A stretch of DNA of 64,000 nt. Source: Phymatolithon calcareum (taxonomy: Eukaryota; Rhodophyta; Florideophyceae; Hapalidiales). The notes under the pieces were generated by a model. The model searched no databases, was not told the DNA's origin, and worked only from the letters and a program-made list of their open reading frames with translations. The stretch is taken from NCBI GenBank assembly GCA_977006965.1, contig OZ345371.1:2480001-2544000 (forward strand), given 5' to 3'. The translations under genes and the position numbers were made by a program. How positions within the stretch are numbered: position 1 is the first letter of the stretch; each line of letters opens with the position of its first letter. Shown here piece by piece: positions 41,246-51,178 of the stretch.

Positions 41246-42600
41246 TCATCGATAACCTTTGCACCATCGCGTTAGCATGTCCGTGAAGTCGTTCGCTTCG
41301 CCTGGTACATGTTCAATGTTGTATTTGTACTGGACAAGTAGAGTGCCCATCTTTGAACTTTGAATACAACATGCTTCATTACCGATAGATTCAGTGCTCG
41401 GGGGTTGAATGCGAACAGCAAATTGCGGTGGTCCGTTTAGATATGCACATCGTTCGCCGACATGAGAAGGTAGTCTACTTTTAAGAACGTTTCGAAAATG
41501 GCAAACGCCTCCATTTCGTAGGTTGACCAACGGGATCGCGCATTAAAAAACTTTGAGCCAAGAAAGGCCAATGGTTCGTGTACTTGATCCCACGTGGGCT
41601 TCTTCAGCTCCCCGGGTTCGCACTGTGTAACACAACTTGCCCAAAACCAATCAGATGCATCTTGGTTTATACAAATAGATTTTTGTGGTCCGGGTAAGTC
41701 AATTTGATTGTTTCTGTCAACGCTCTCTTCAGATTGCCGAATGCATCATCATGCATTTAACTCCAGCCAAGTCTTGACAAGAGCATGCTCTCTATGCTTT
41801 TCGTCGTTCTCTTCCCCGAATACTTGTAAGCTTTTTCGACAAGATCTCGCAGGGGTTGCACCGTTTCCAAAAACTTAGGGATTCTCTGTGCCATCCACTG
41901 CAAGCTATTTATGAACTGCGACAGCTCTACGACCGTCACCGAGACGGTCAAATTAGTAAGCCCTTCTGCGCTTCTTGGATCGAATCTCATTCCGTCTTCG
42001 TCCAAATTGCGGCCACATCACTTCACCTCTCTGGCGAAGAAGGTTGAATTTTTGATTGATATTTTGAGTCTCGTTTTGCGGCAGATGCTTAAAAATGTTC
42101 CAGTCTGTCCAAGAGCTCCTTCTGATTTTTTCGTGAAGAAGAAAATCGTCTATCCTTGCTTTCAGAATATCTCGGATGTCGGAAAACAGCGGCTCTACAG
42201 TGTTTTGGAAGTAGATGGCGCCGTTCTTTCCTCCTGGCATAACTCTAGTTGGCACGAATGTGCCGAAAAGTGTAATGATACCGTGCGCATCTTGACATTC
42301 TTCCGCGTTTGGCAATTGCCAATAGCCGTTGACGAAGTCAATCTTTGCGAAACAGCGGCGGCCCTTGAGGTCCATCATCTCGGCGTCGATATTTTGCATA
42401 GCCCAAGCCACGGGTATCGTCTCCGAGTTGACCGGTCGAAGATCGAATGTCATGCGGAATCGTGCCGGGCCGTCTTTTGCCACAAGTATAGGCGCAGATG
42501 CCCATTTTTCATTCTTCTTGGGCGTCAGAAACCCGAACTTGACGCGTTGCCGTACGTTTTTTTCGATGGCACCAATTTGCGTCGAGCTTTATCTGTGTCC
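41246..42600 (-). pseudogene. Gypsy reverse transcriptase and RNase H
   Basis: 42483-41953 carries RT: FRMTFDLRPVNSETIP, CFAKIDFVNGYWQLP (motif A with its Asp), FGTFVPTRVMPGG, and the catalytic box ARIDDFLLHEK, where YxDD has become RIDD. 42005-41757 is the connection region (ELSQFINSLQWMAQRIPKF). 41530-41246 holds the RNase H end, in two frames: TDHRNLLFAFNPRAL and YKYNIEHVPGEAND followed by LTRWCKGY. There are several frame changes but most motifs survive. Confidence 0.8.
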
Positions 42601-42641
42601 CTTTGCCACTATCGGCTTGGCGTCCGGCTTTAGCTCCGCTT

Positions 42642-43214
42642 TCATTGGTGTGACATCTGCCGATGGATCATTACCCAAACGTATGCGGAGAATATCATCG
42701 TACTCTTCGACTTCTCCGTCAGAATTCTTTTCTGCTGCATAACTTCTGCGGTATTTAAACCCAAAGCTTTAAGTGCTGGTCTGCATAGGAGTGCTGCTGT
42801 GTATGGTTGAGTGGGGACCATCCACTCTGAATTGCGTAGTGAGAGCCATGTGCCGTGGCGGCAATCAATGCGAACGTCGTAGATAGTGACCTTGCGATCG
42901 CAAGCGATTTCGACTCTTTTTCTGTTTTCATCATTCAACACTGCCCCATTAAATTTTATAGGTTCTTGTAACTCGGTAACCTTAATTTCCGCTTGGGTTT
43001 CGATTAGTTTTGCCAGTGCGCCGGGGGGTAATATGTTGATTATCGACGCACAATCACCGCAAATGATGACTTTAACTTTGTTCGCGAGAATAGAGACGAA
43101 TCTGGTGTCGTCTTTTCGTTCATCCAGTTCAATGTATTTGTTCATTAGCAGTACAGACGGTGAGTCCGAGGTGATATTACGGACTGAGGGCTTATCAGAA
43201 AGCACCGTTTTCAC
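42642..43214 (-). pseudogene. Gypsy protease region
   Basis: A 190-aa minus-strand frame between gag and RT. The aspartic-protease active site, normally D-T/S-G-A, appears as CGDCASIINILPPG, so the catalytic residues are altered. The strand-rich surroundings (VKVIICGD, then VRIDCRHGTW) and the position support the call. The enzyme would mature the polyprotein. Confidence 0.6.
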
Positions 43215-43348
43215 TTTTCCATCCTTTTTTCCTCAGCCTTTTTTCTCCGTTTAGATTCCTTCCACTGTTTAAGAACATCTGGCTTTTTCTTGTCCGGACA
43301 ATCCTCACAGTCTTTGAACCAGTGACGCTTCTTCTTAGGAATGCACTT

Positions 43349-44248
43349 CTAGTAAATGCAATGAGGTTCTTTCTTCTTCCCTTGGCCATTGTGTTGGGTA
43401 TTCTCGTTGCTTTTACTACCTTGGCTCCTTTGATTTGAACTTTGTTTCGGGGTTCTTCGTTCTTCTTCTAGTGCCTTATCACGTGCAGCAGCCGCATCGA
43501 ACTGTGTTTCTATAACTTGAATATGTTTGACAAACTCGAGAAAATGCTTCGATAGTGAGTCATTCTTGTCAATGTCCTGGCGCCCTTTGGCTCGAAACTG
43601 GAATGGATAGAGTGCGTCCGTGATATACTTAATAGAACTCTTGGGGTTGTCGTACATGTAAGATTCCATACCCATCTCCGACAGTAGCTGATTAAATTTT
43701 GAAATTAAAATGACCATATGGGCTGCCGGATCGACGATGCTCATATCAGTCTTGAGTTTGTTCACGGCTGCATCCAGATTCTTCACATCGAACGGTTGGT
43801 TCATAGTACCTTCTGCGATTTGCATTATAGCCTCTTTGATGTGCTCTGATGTTAGGTCCTTGTAAGGGACACCTGATGCAATAAACGAGAACTTTTTCAA
43901 AATGAATAGAGTTTTCAGCAACGACTTACGGACAGACAACTTCCAGCTATCCATGTTCAAGATCGCTGAACTGCTGTCTTGCAAAGCATGAATTCGATCC
44001 TCGCAGTCTTCCCTTTTGTCCAGGAATTCGATCACCACTTTAGGGTCTAAGGATTCGAGTATAGGGTGTGGAATTGCATTCAGTATCGATGTATTCCGGG
44101 TTACATTTGCATTCGTCTGCGCAGAACGTAATCCCAGCATAGACTGAAACGAAATCTCCAAGATTCGACTTTCACGAAAGTGACGAGAGCTGTCAGTATG
44201 GGTGAGTCCACCGACGTCTTCTGCGTTGCCATCACCGGCATCGTCCAT
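43349..44248 (-). CDS. Gypsy gag (intact 299-codon frame)
   Basis: The longest open frame of this element, from MDDAGDGNAEDVGGLTHTDS to KKEPHCIY and stop. It is largely helical, with HPILESLDPKVVIEFLDKRE near residue 60. The C-terminus is basic and polar. After the stop the frame continues into K-C-I-P-K-K-K-R-H-W-F-K-D-C, which completes a CCHC-like zinc knuckle with the C-I-Y before the stop. The TAG in the knuckle may therefore be a lesion or a readthrough site between gag and pol. In other retroelements such stops control the Gag-Pol ratio; here decay is more likely, given the state of pol. Confidence 0.65.
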   Translation of the reverse strand: MDDAGDGNAEDVGGLTHTDSSRHFRESRILEISFQSMLGLRSAQTNANVTRNTSILNAIPHPILESLDPKVVIEFLDKREDCEDRIHALQDSSSAILNMDSWKLSVRKSLLKTLFILKKFSFIASGVPYKDLTSEHIKEAIMQIAEGTMNQPFDVKNLDAAVNKLKTDMSIVDPAAHMVILISKFNQLLSEMGMESYMYDNPKSSIKYITDALYPFQFRAKGRQDIDKNDSLSKHFLEFVKHIQVIETQFDAAAARDKALEEERRTPKQSSNQRSQGSKSNENTQHNGQGKKKEPHCIY

Positions 44249-44412
44249 CGTAGGTCTTGCCGACGGTTTGTGGAAAACGTTTTGTTCTTCATGGTCTTCT
44301 CGAAAGTTTCAATCTCTCCTCCGAGCCGAAATATTCGGGAAATCTTTCTCCTTCTCGTCTTCCGGTCCGATAATGAGCACGTGGAACCTACCCTGCAGGT
44401 AAGAGATATATC

Positions 44413-44697
44413 TGTAACAAACAGAGGTGTCATGAAAGGGCAAGATGAAAAAAGAGCGAGAAAAGAAATGGAAAGGGTTGAAAAGCTCTTCCTCCGAAGT
44501 CTCTTAGCTCTTGGCTTTAGTCGTTGTTGGGATTAAAGTACAAACTATTCTATGTCTATCATATTGTATACACGTATGCCTAGCGCTGTATGCTGGCAAG
44601 GGCGAAAGAATTCTCAACCGATTGGCCGTGATCCAGACGCAGGACTACCTGCTGTAAGCACGACTCGCTTTGGTGAAGGAACGGCTTAGCCGCCTCT
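44413..44697 (-). repeat. 5' LTR of the gypsy element
   Basis: 285 bp, same length as 39724-40008. It has identical blocks such as TATGTCTATCATATTGTATA and GGTGAAGGAACGGCTTAGCC. The promoter for the minus-strand transcript should be here. Confidence 0.9.
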
Positions 44698-45891
44698 AAA
44701 GAAACAATTTGTTATGTTCAAAGAAATCGTTTCATTGAACTGGATCGCGTCTATTTCGGCTCAGAAAGGATACCAGAGGAAGATGGGGAACCACAACACG
44801 CGCTTTGTGATACTGAGGAGGTCAATGTGGCATCTCAATCTCAAGTTGCAGAATCGGAAGATAATCCAACCAGTATTGGATCTCAAAGTTCCATACCCGC
44901 TGGAGCATTAACACGTCTTGAAATCGCTTTGGATAATGCACCCAAAAATGAAAATTCTGAAATTTCTAATACTCCGGATGAGCAGGCTCCAATTGAAGTC
45001 AACTTCAATCGGGAACTGGACATTACCAGAGATATGCAATATGATCTTGAGTCAGATGAAAACAATTTCGGAGAGCGAGAGGCTCATTCGATAAGTGAAT
45101 CGTTAAACAACAACATATACTATCGCAAAAGTACTGACACATCATCTTCCGGTACAAGCTTTACAAGAAGTGTTGTCAATGACGATAAGAACGTTTCCGA
45201 GTCATTCGGAACTTCCATCAAAGTATCTAGCGTGCACATCGTAAGTTCGTCGAATTATCGATCAGCCTCATCATTTCAAGGCGCTGTTATTGATACTGGA
45301 TCTGGTAAGTCATGCATTAGGCTAAATCAAGAAAAGGAATACACAGGTTGGAGTGGAAGAAAAATTGAAACCCGGAAATCTTTCCACAGATTCAAATTGG
45401 GTGACGTTGTTTATCGGTAACTTCGAAAACTCAACTTGATGGTGCCTGCTCCAAAGGGAAGAATTACGATGACTGCACATATTATTTTCGGCGTAATTTC
45501 CCCTACGTTTTGGTCTGGACGTTCTCGATCAACATTATCTTCTGCCGGATACTCGTATGAACCAACTTGGTCATCCTGATTGGAGCCTGCCTGTTGTTCG
45601 AGACGAGGGCCATCTATGGGTTAGATTTTTGTCAAGAGTGCAGTACACAAAGGCGCAACTGGAAAAGCTCATCAGGCACTACAAATGTCCGTCAACTTCG
45701 AAGTTGTATGGAATTTTGAAGCGCGTGGATGGGAACAATCTTCCACAGAAAACATTTCAAACTTTAGAAGAGAACCAAAAAATGTGTGATCTATGCCAAC
45801 TTGTGGATCAGAAACAGAGTGCGTTTCAAGTTGGCTCAGCGAACTCAAGTGACATTGCGTTTAATCGGAAATTCTCAAAATTGGCGGCAGA
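44698..45891 (+). pseudogene. Copia-1 gag end, protease and integrase zinc finger
   Basis: Open from the junction through 44827-45420. A long acidic linker (SQSQVAESEDNPTSIGSQSS, then NFNRELDITRDMQYDLESDE) leads to the protease active site GAVIDTGSGKSC. After a frame change, 45557-45913 carries the integrase HHCC zinc module: LIRHYKCPSTSKLYGILKRV, then CDLCQLVDQKQ. It stops at the LINE junction (GGCGGCAGA, 45883-45891). Protease and DTG motif match those of Copia-2 (GAVIDTGSCN), so the two copias are related. Confidence 0.75.
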
Positions 45892-46076
45892 ATTATTTAT
45901 TGCAATTTTTTAAAGCCCCACAGTCATACGAATATTCGGGCAAGACTTCCTCATGTGCTACCATCACTACAGCGGCTCTACTATTATGTATGGTATTCTT
46001 TCTGAGCCCCTAACATGTACTCGGTTGTTTTTGATAGCTATTCATAGCAGTTTTCGAGCCGTCGCTTCTTTTTCCC

Positions 46077-47800
46077 CTACAGGTCTTCTTCATTCTGCTT
46101 ACTCTCGATGATGCTTTTGCTGAAGAGCAAAATGTCTTCTAGCGCCTTCTCAGTTGCAGCTCTATCTTCTTCGTTGAGTTCATAGGCTGAAAACTTGCGA
46201 TCCAAGGTCTTCATGTGCTGTCTGACTTTGTTTTCGAATCTATCTGCCATCAGTGCTGTAGACACTTTTGGGAAATATTCCAAAGGCGTACTGAACGTAC
46301 CAGTTCGTATCAGTATCTCTCATGGTTGACACTCAGGACGGTGTCAAGAATGCTTCTGCCATAACGCATAGTTGTGGTGGCAGCACCAGTCTCATTCAGG
46401 TCATTAAATGTTTTCTTGGGGCGGTGTCGTATCAGCCTTGAGATCCAGTACTGCTACGCACCTTTGTTGGCCTTTCAATACCTCCGCGGCTCTTAGGATC
46501 GAAAGTTCTGTACTTTTCCCCTTTTGGAACCCGAGTTTGAACCAGTGGTTGGAGTATACCTCGAGGAGCATACTGCGTCTAGCTTCAGAATTTCGGACTT
46601 AACCTCGTTCATGCCTGGGGCTTTTCAGTTTGGGGACTTCTGCACTGCTGTTTCGATTGATTTCTTTATTCCTTCGGGGCAACGGAACTTCCTGGGGCCA
46701 GGTTTCCACTTTTCGGTGCTTTGGCAAGTTCCCGATACGTGTGCCAAGAAAAGCGCATGGTTCATTGGTCTTCCAGTCATCTTGTTGCGAGCTGCTCTCC
46801 CTTTTATCCTTTTCTTCATCCTAACCAACTGCTTCACCGCCGCTAGCCATTCTTCTCTTCGAGTTTAGAGATGTACTCCTGAGATGGCTCGCTCTTTCGC
46901 TGGTTCTTTCTTGATACTTGCATTCGAGATATCGGCCCCAATCTTCTGGTGATTGGGATAATCTAGCTCGTTTGTATAGTTTCTTTCGCTTAAGGGCCAG
47001 TTAGTCCAGTTCGGGTCTCCAAAACGGCTTGTAGCGCAAGGGAATTCGTTTTTTCACCCTCCAAGGGTCACACTAGGTCTTCACCAGTTTCTTGTACCAC
47101 TGATGCAGCTACAGTGAGTTGTCGCACTGCTGGAATCCCGCTATGATTAATGGCAGTTCTGCGCGATACTTCAGGCGTACTTTTTCTTGTTTCGTGATCT
47201 GTCGAGTTTTCGAGCCTATATCAACAACCTTCTTGTAGATATCCTCTACAAGCTTCGTTGTGGGATGTCTCTGAAGATCTCGAAAAAGTTCTTGCCTTTG
47301 CTCTTTGGTGGTGACTTTCGTTCTCAGGCCCGCCCAGTCCAGTCGCGTTCCTGCCGGTTTCTGAGACGTGTGCAAACTGGTCGGTGCTGTGTACTCCCTG
47401 TCTAGATATTTTCCAGTGATTTAGAGTGGAGGGCGTTACTCCTTTCGTGACAAAGAAGTATTGCTGCTGTATTTCTTTATCTGACATGTGGGGCCCTTAC
47501 TGGTTCGTATATCCCATCCTTTCCCTTCTGCCGACTTTTCGAATTGGTTTCCTATCTGTTTGCTTTTCGGTCCCACAACTTGTGTCTTGCGTTTCAGTCG
47601 CCAAATATGATGACTTTCCCTCTTGCGTGCCTGGTGAAAAGCATTAGACATTATTCCTTTTCCTGTCACCTAGACTTCGGTGACATATTTACCACCCCAA
47701 TTTTAAGGCTCCAAGTTGTGCGATGATGATTTGGAAGCGCATCTTGCATATTTAAATATAATCTTGGCTGCACATACTATTTGAAACACTAGAGAGACTC
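46077..47800 (-). pseudogene. LINE H endonuclease end, linker and deleted RT
   Basis: From 47669 the end of the endonuclease is seen (GPKSKQIGNQFEKSAEGKGW). From 47375 comes the linker (RLDWAGLRTKVTTKEQRQEL, then DLQRHPTTKLVEDIYKKVVD). Near 46540-46420 in one frame is the RT start: LGFQKGKSTELSILRAAEVL and VAVLDLKADTT, motif A. The palm with the Asp pair is missing. 46283-46077 gives the C-terminal end (FPKVSTALMADRFENKVRQH, ending SIIESKQNEEDL), the same as in fragments D and E. An internal deletion of several hundred codons explains the short RT. Confidence 0.65.
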
Positions 47801-47801
47801 C

Positions 47802-48622
47802 TCAAAAGTTTCTAGCGGACCCGCTCCTTCTGCTTGAGTCACTGTAGTAACTAGATCCTGCTGTGGTGACTTGTACCAATCTCGGGGCGTTCATCGTGAA
47901 AATTTCAGTGTTGATACGTGCTTCCGGCCTCGTGTGTGTTTCTGTAAGTCCAATTACGTCAGCTGCATGGTCATTCATCTTCCTTTGAAGGTACTCCGGG
48001 GTCTTCGGAGATCCCCCTACATTCATCATTGCGGGGCTCCAGTACTTTTTAAATATTATTCTCGGGTGTAGTATCTTCCAAATTGCGATGGGCGTTTCTG
48101 TACTTGTCTCTTTCTCTGAGGCGTCAGATGAAGACGGGGCCATGTTTTTAGCTTCTTGTGTCGGATGCTCTGATGCTTCGTCATGATAATTGTGGCGTCC
48201 AGTTTTCTGTGTCTCATTGCCAGGAAACGGTAGCCATCCTTCATCTCGGTCCTCACGGCCAACGAGAGCCTCCGTGACGTGTATTATGCTATCTTCTTCT
48301 TGGACCTTGTCACTTGATCGGGTTGTTGCAGAGTGTAGGTACACACCGCCGGATTCATATCGTAAACTGAGGTGAACAAGATGCCCATGTGAGACCTGTT
48401 CAGAGGTTCTGGCCTTCTCTATTTCTAAGTACTTGAGTCTGCGCTCTGCAGCCCTCTCCAGGCCTCGGTACCATTCTCTAAAGTACGATTTAGCTGCTGT
48501 GGATGCACAAAGTCTTGCTCGTGCCCTTTTCCTGGCTGCATGTCGTTCCAGGGATTGGTCCAAGTCAAATACTTGTTTTCCCTTTTTTACACTTTCAGAG
48601 ACGTTGTATCTGTACATACAGG
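47802..48622 (-). pseudogene. LINE H: ORF1 end and start of the endonuclease
   Basis: A 271-aa frame from 48617, really continuous with the frame beyond the piggyBac insert. The first part is basic and helical (ERHAARKRARARLCASTAAK, then REWYRGLERAAERRLKYLEI). From about residue 195 it reads YWSPAMMNVGGSPKTPEYLQ and ADVIGLTETH, the start of an APE-like endonuclease with the catalytic Glu in the TE-T/S-H motif. It ends with VQVTTAGSSYYSDSSRRSGS, where the glycine-rich part is expected, then stops. Confidence 0.7.
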
Positions 48623-48644
48623 CTAGTGTCTAGTCTACTAACCA

Positions 48645-48677
48645 CCTCAATTGAGGATAAATCACTCAATTGAGGGG
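48645..48677. promoter_or_regulatory. Left subterminal palindromes of the piggyBac element
   Basis: CCTCAATTGAGG at 48645-48656 and ACTCAATTGAGGGG at 48664-48677. The arrangement mirrors the right end. They are probably transposase-binding sites (inference). Confidence 0.55.
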
Positions 48678-49143
48678 CTTTTTGAAAGCTCAAAAAAGTA
48701 TGTAGAAAGAATGCGAAACAGAAACTTCGCGCCAACTTTGGGAAGGCGGGCTTGTGTTCTGCCTGAGGAGTACCCAAACCACGGCCTTAAATGGGCGTCG
48801 TTCGGCGGTAGGAACGAAATTACAATTTTCAGTTAGAAGAAGCGGACCTGCCATGTCACGAGAAAAAGACCCGCGCCGAGTGGTCGGCGCGTCCGTACAC
48901 ACTAAGGCAACATCAGTGACCAGTCTTGCAGAGTGTTGCAGGCTCTATGGAGCCTTTTCCAAGTCAAAAAGGTGAACGGCACAGTTCTGGAGGTACTGTT
49001 GAATGAAATCAATGGTCGCGCAAGCACATCGCTTCGCGTGAAATGGGTCCTAGTTCAGAAACTGACTGAGAAAACTAAGATTAAGACACAAGATTGTTAA
49101 CATCAAGGCAGGAAAGGTTGACGAATGTTCTCCGTCGTCTCGA

Positions 49144-51085
49144 ATGCTTGTATCAAGTCCCAGCACGCAGAACTCTGCACCACAAAATCCGGCTTACAGT
49201 ACTCTTCGCCAAATGCCAGTTTTATTGTCCCCAGTCGCAACCACAAGCTCTCCAAAACGGCACACAAGCTTCGATACAACCCTCAGAAGCTATGGACGCC
49301 CTATACCAGGCACTCTCGCCTACGCCATGCAAGGCTCTTGGGACCAGGTGTCGCAAGAGGAAGTAGATGTCATCACACCCGACCGCGAACCCAACGTTAT
49401 TGCTCATGGGGTGCCATGGTACGAGCGAAAAGTTCTATGCCCGATTGGGGGACGAATTCCACGTCAGTTCTGGACAGTTCGCACTCCACATGGAGATTTT
49501 ATATCGGAAAATGGTGGTATTGGGCATCACACGCCCTATGATTGCTTTATGACCATGTTTCCGCAAGGTCACCTTCGAAAAATAGCAGCATGGACGTCCG
49601 CGAAGCTGAAACTAATCGCGCGAAAAGAGACTACGGTCGCAGAGCTGATTAAGTTTTTCGGAATCCTCGTCCTCATGACAAGATTTGAGTTCGGCGCTAA
49701 GACAGATCTATGGCAGACTACCAGGCAGAACAAATACATTCTGGCTCCTTGTTTTTCAAACACTGGGATGTCAAGAGACAGGTTCACCGCATACCTTCGG
49801 TGCGTTACACTCAGCATACAACCTAGTGAAAGAGGCAGCATGTCTTCTGCGCAGTACCGCTTGGCGCTCGTTCAAGATTTTGTCGATGCCATAAACGAGC
49901 ACCGAAAGCGCAATGTGTCGCCGTCGGACCTCATTTGCGTTGATAAATCAATATCTCGCTGGTATGGCAACGGAGGTCATTGGCTTGATGTCGGACTACC
50001 TCAGTACATTGCGATTAACCGTAAGCCGGAGAACGGTTAAGAGATACAGAACTCTGCATGTGGAAGAAGTGGGATAATGCTGCATCTCGAGCTCGTTACA
50101 ACTGCAGAAGACGAGAAGAAAAAGGATTTAGAAGGCGAAATGGCCCATGGTACAGCAGTTTTACGCCGTCTTGTTGCCGCATACTCTGGCACAAGGCGCA
50201 TTGTCTGCGCGGATTCTTACTTTGCGAGTGTTGAATATGCAGTGATGATTCTTCGTTTGGGTCTAAAATTCGTTGGAGTCATCAAAACGGCGACTAAGAA
50301 GTATCCCATGGACTACCTATCAAGAATTGAGATTTCAGAAAAAGGTCAATGTGTTTCTCTCGTTCGAAAATCCTTGACCGGTGAGCCGTTAATGATGGCG
50401 GCTCTTTGGGTTGACCGGGATGACTACCTCTACGACACTGGAAGGCAAACCGCATAATCGTGTGCGTTGGCGTCAGCTTGAAGAAGGACCGTCTCGTGTT
50501 GAGCTGTCCGTGCCCCAGCCCAAGGTATGCGAGACGTACTACTCTGCTTGTGCGCAAATCGACAAGCACAATCGGTGCCGCCAAGAGCGTTTGGATCTTG
50601 AGAAGAAAGTCAACACCCTGGACTGGTCGCTCCGCGTTAACACATCTCTTTTGGCGATTTGTGTGGTTGACAGCTGGCTTTTATTCTCCGGTGCGCATGC
50701 AGAGTATCAGGATCACATGACGCAACGAAGGTATTATGAAGTGCTGGCCGAGCAACTCATCGATAACTCGTTCGATTCGCGTGATACTCGTCGCCGCTCA
50801 ACCACTCCTGAACGTACTTTTGTCTCTGGGAGCGGTGTTGGAACCCACTTAACCCCCACGAGAAAGAAAAGGAAGACTGCGGATGGCATGATGACTAATT
50901 TTGCTGCGCAAAAGAACTGCAGGGTCTGCAAAGTCAAGAAGACAACGCTGGTGTGCTCATCATGTAACAGGCTAGATGGTTCCGCAATATTCATTTGCGG
51001 CACGTCTACTGGCAGGAATTGCTTAGCGAAGCATGTGGATGACATCCATGAGCTTGACGCTTTTGATGTGCCCGATAGTGAATAG
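49144..51085 (+). pseudogene. piggyBac transposase (DDE_Tnp_1_7 type), lightly damaged
   Basis: Nearly complete, about 640 codons. 49144-50040 and 50077-50457 are in the same frame, separated only by one TAA at 50038-50040. 50411-51085 follows after one frame change near 50450. Landmarks of the family: GGRIPRQFWTVRTPHGDF at the N-side; first catalytic Asp in LICVDKSISRWYG; second in RRIVCADSYFASVEYAVM; third in the CAQIDKHNRCRQE block, followed by VVDSWLLF. A C-terminal cysteine-rich finger (CRVCKVKKTT, CSSCNR, then C-x-x-K-H) matches the DNA-binding end of piggyBac transposases. The basic stretch TRKKRKTADG may be a nuclear signal. It would cut and paste the element. With two lesions it is inactive but recent. 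Confidence 0.85.
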
Positions 51086-51118
51086 CTTTCAAGCGCAAAA
51101 ATTAAATGATTTTCGTTA

Positions 51119-51152
51119 CCTCAATTGAGGGAAAAGTGCCCCTCAATTGAGG
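51119..51152. promoter_or_regulatory. Right subterminal palindromes of the piggyBac element
   Basis: CCTCAATTGAGG at 51119-51130 and CCCCTCAATTGAGG at 51139-51152. They mirror the left-end pair in spacing. Confidence 0.55.
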
Positions 51153-51178
51153 AAAAATTTCAGTAAACTAGACACTAG

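Larger units (their letters stand above)
39724..44697 (-). mobile_element. Ty3/gypsy element inserted in Copia-1
   Basis: A 4,974-bp element on the minus strand with two 285-bp LTRs, about 22 mismatches apart by eye (~92% identity). Gene order on the minus strand is gag, protease, RT, RNase H, integrase and a chromo-like domain. It is flanked by the 7-bp repeat AAAGAAA (39717-39723, 44698-44704). All genes carry damage, and the integrase core is partly deleted. Confidence 0.9.
48627..51174 (+). mobile_element. piggyBac-like DNA transposon with CTAG target duplication
   Basis: A 2,548-bp element with terminal inverted repeats TGTCTAGTCTACTA / TGTCTAGTTTACTG, flanked by CTAG (48623-48626, 51175-51178). 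Both ends carry two copies of the palindrome CCTCAATTGAGG or close variants. One transposase gene lies inside on the plus strand. Removing the element and one CTAG restores the minus-strand LINE H frame across the site. Confidence 0.9.
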
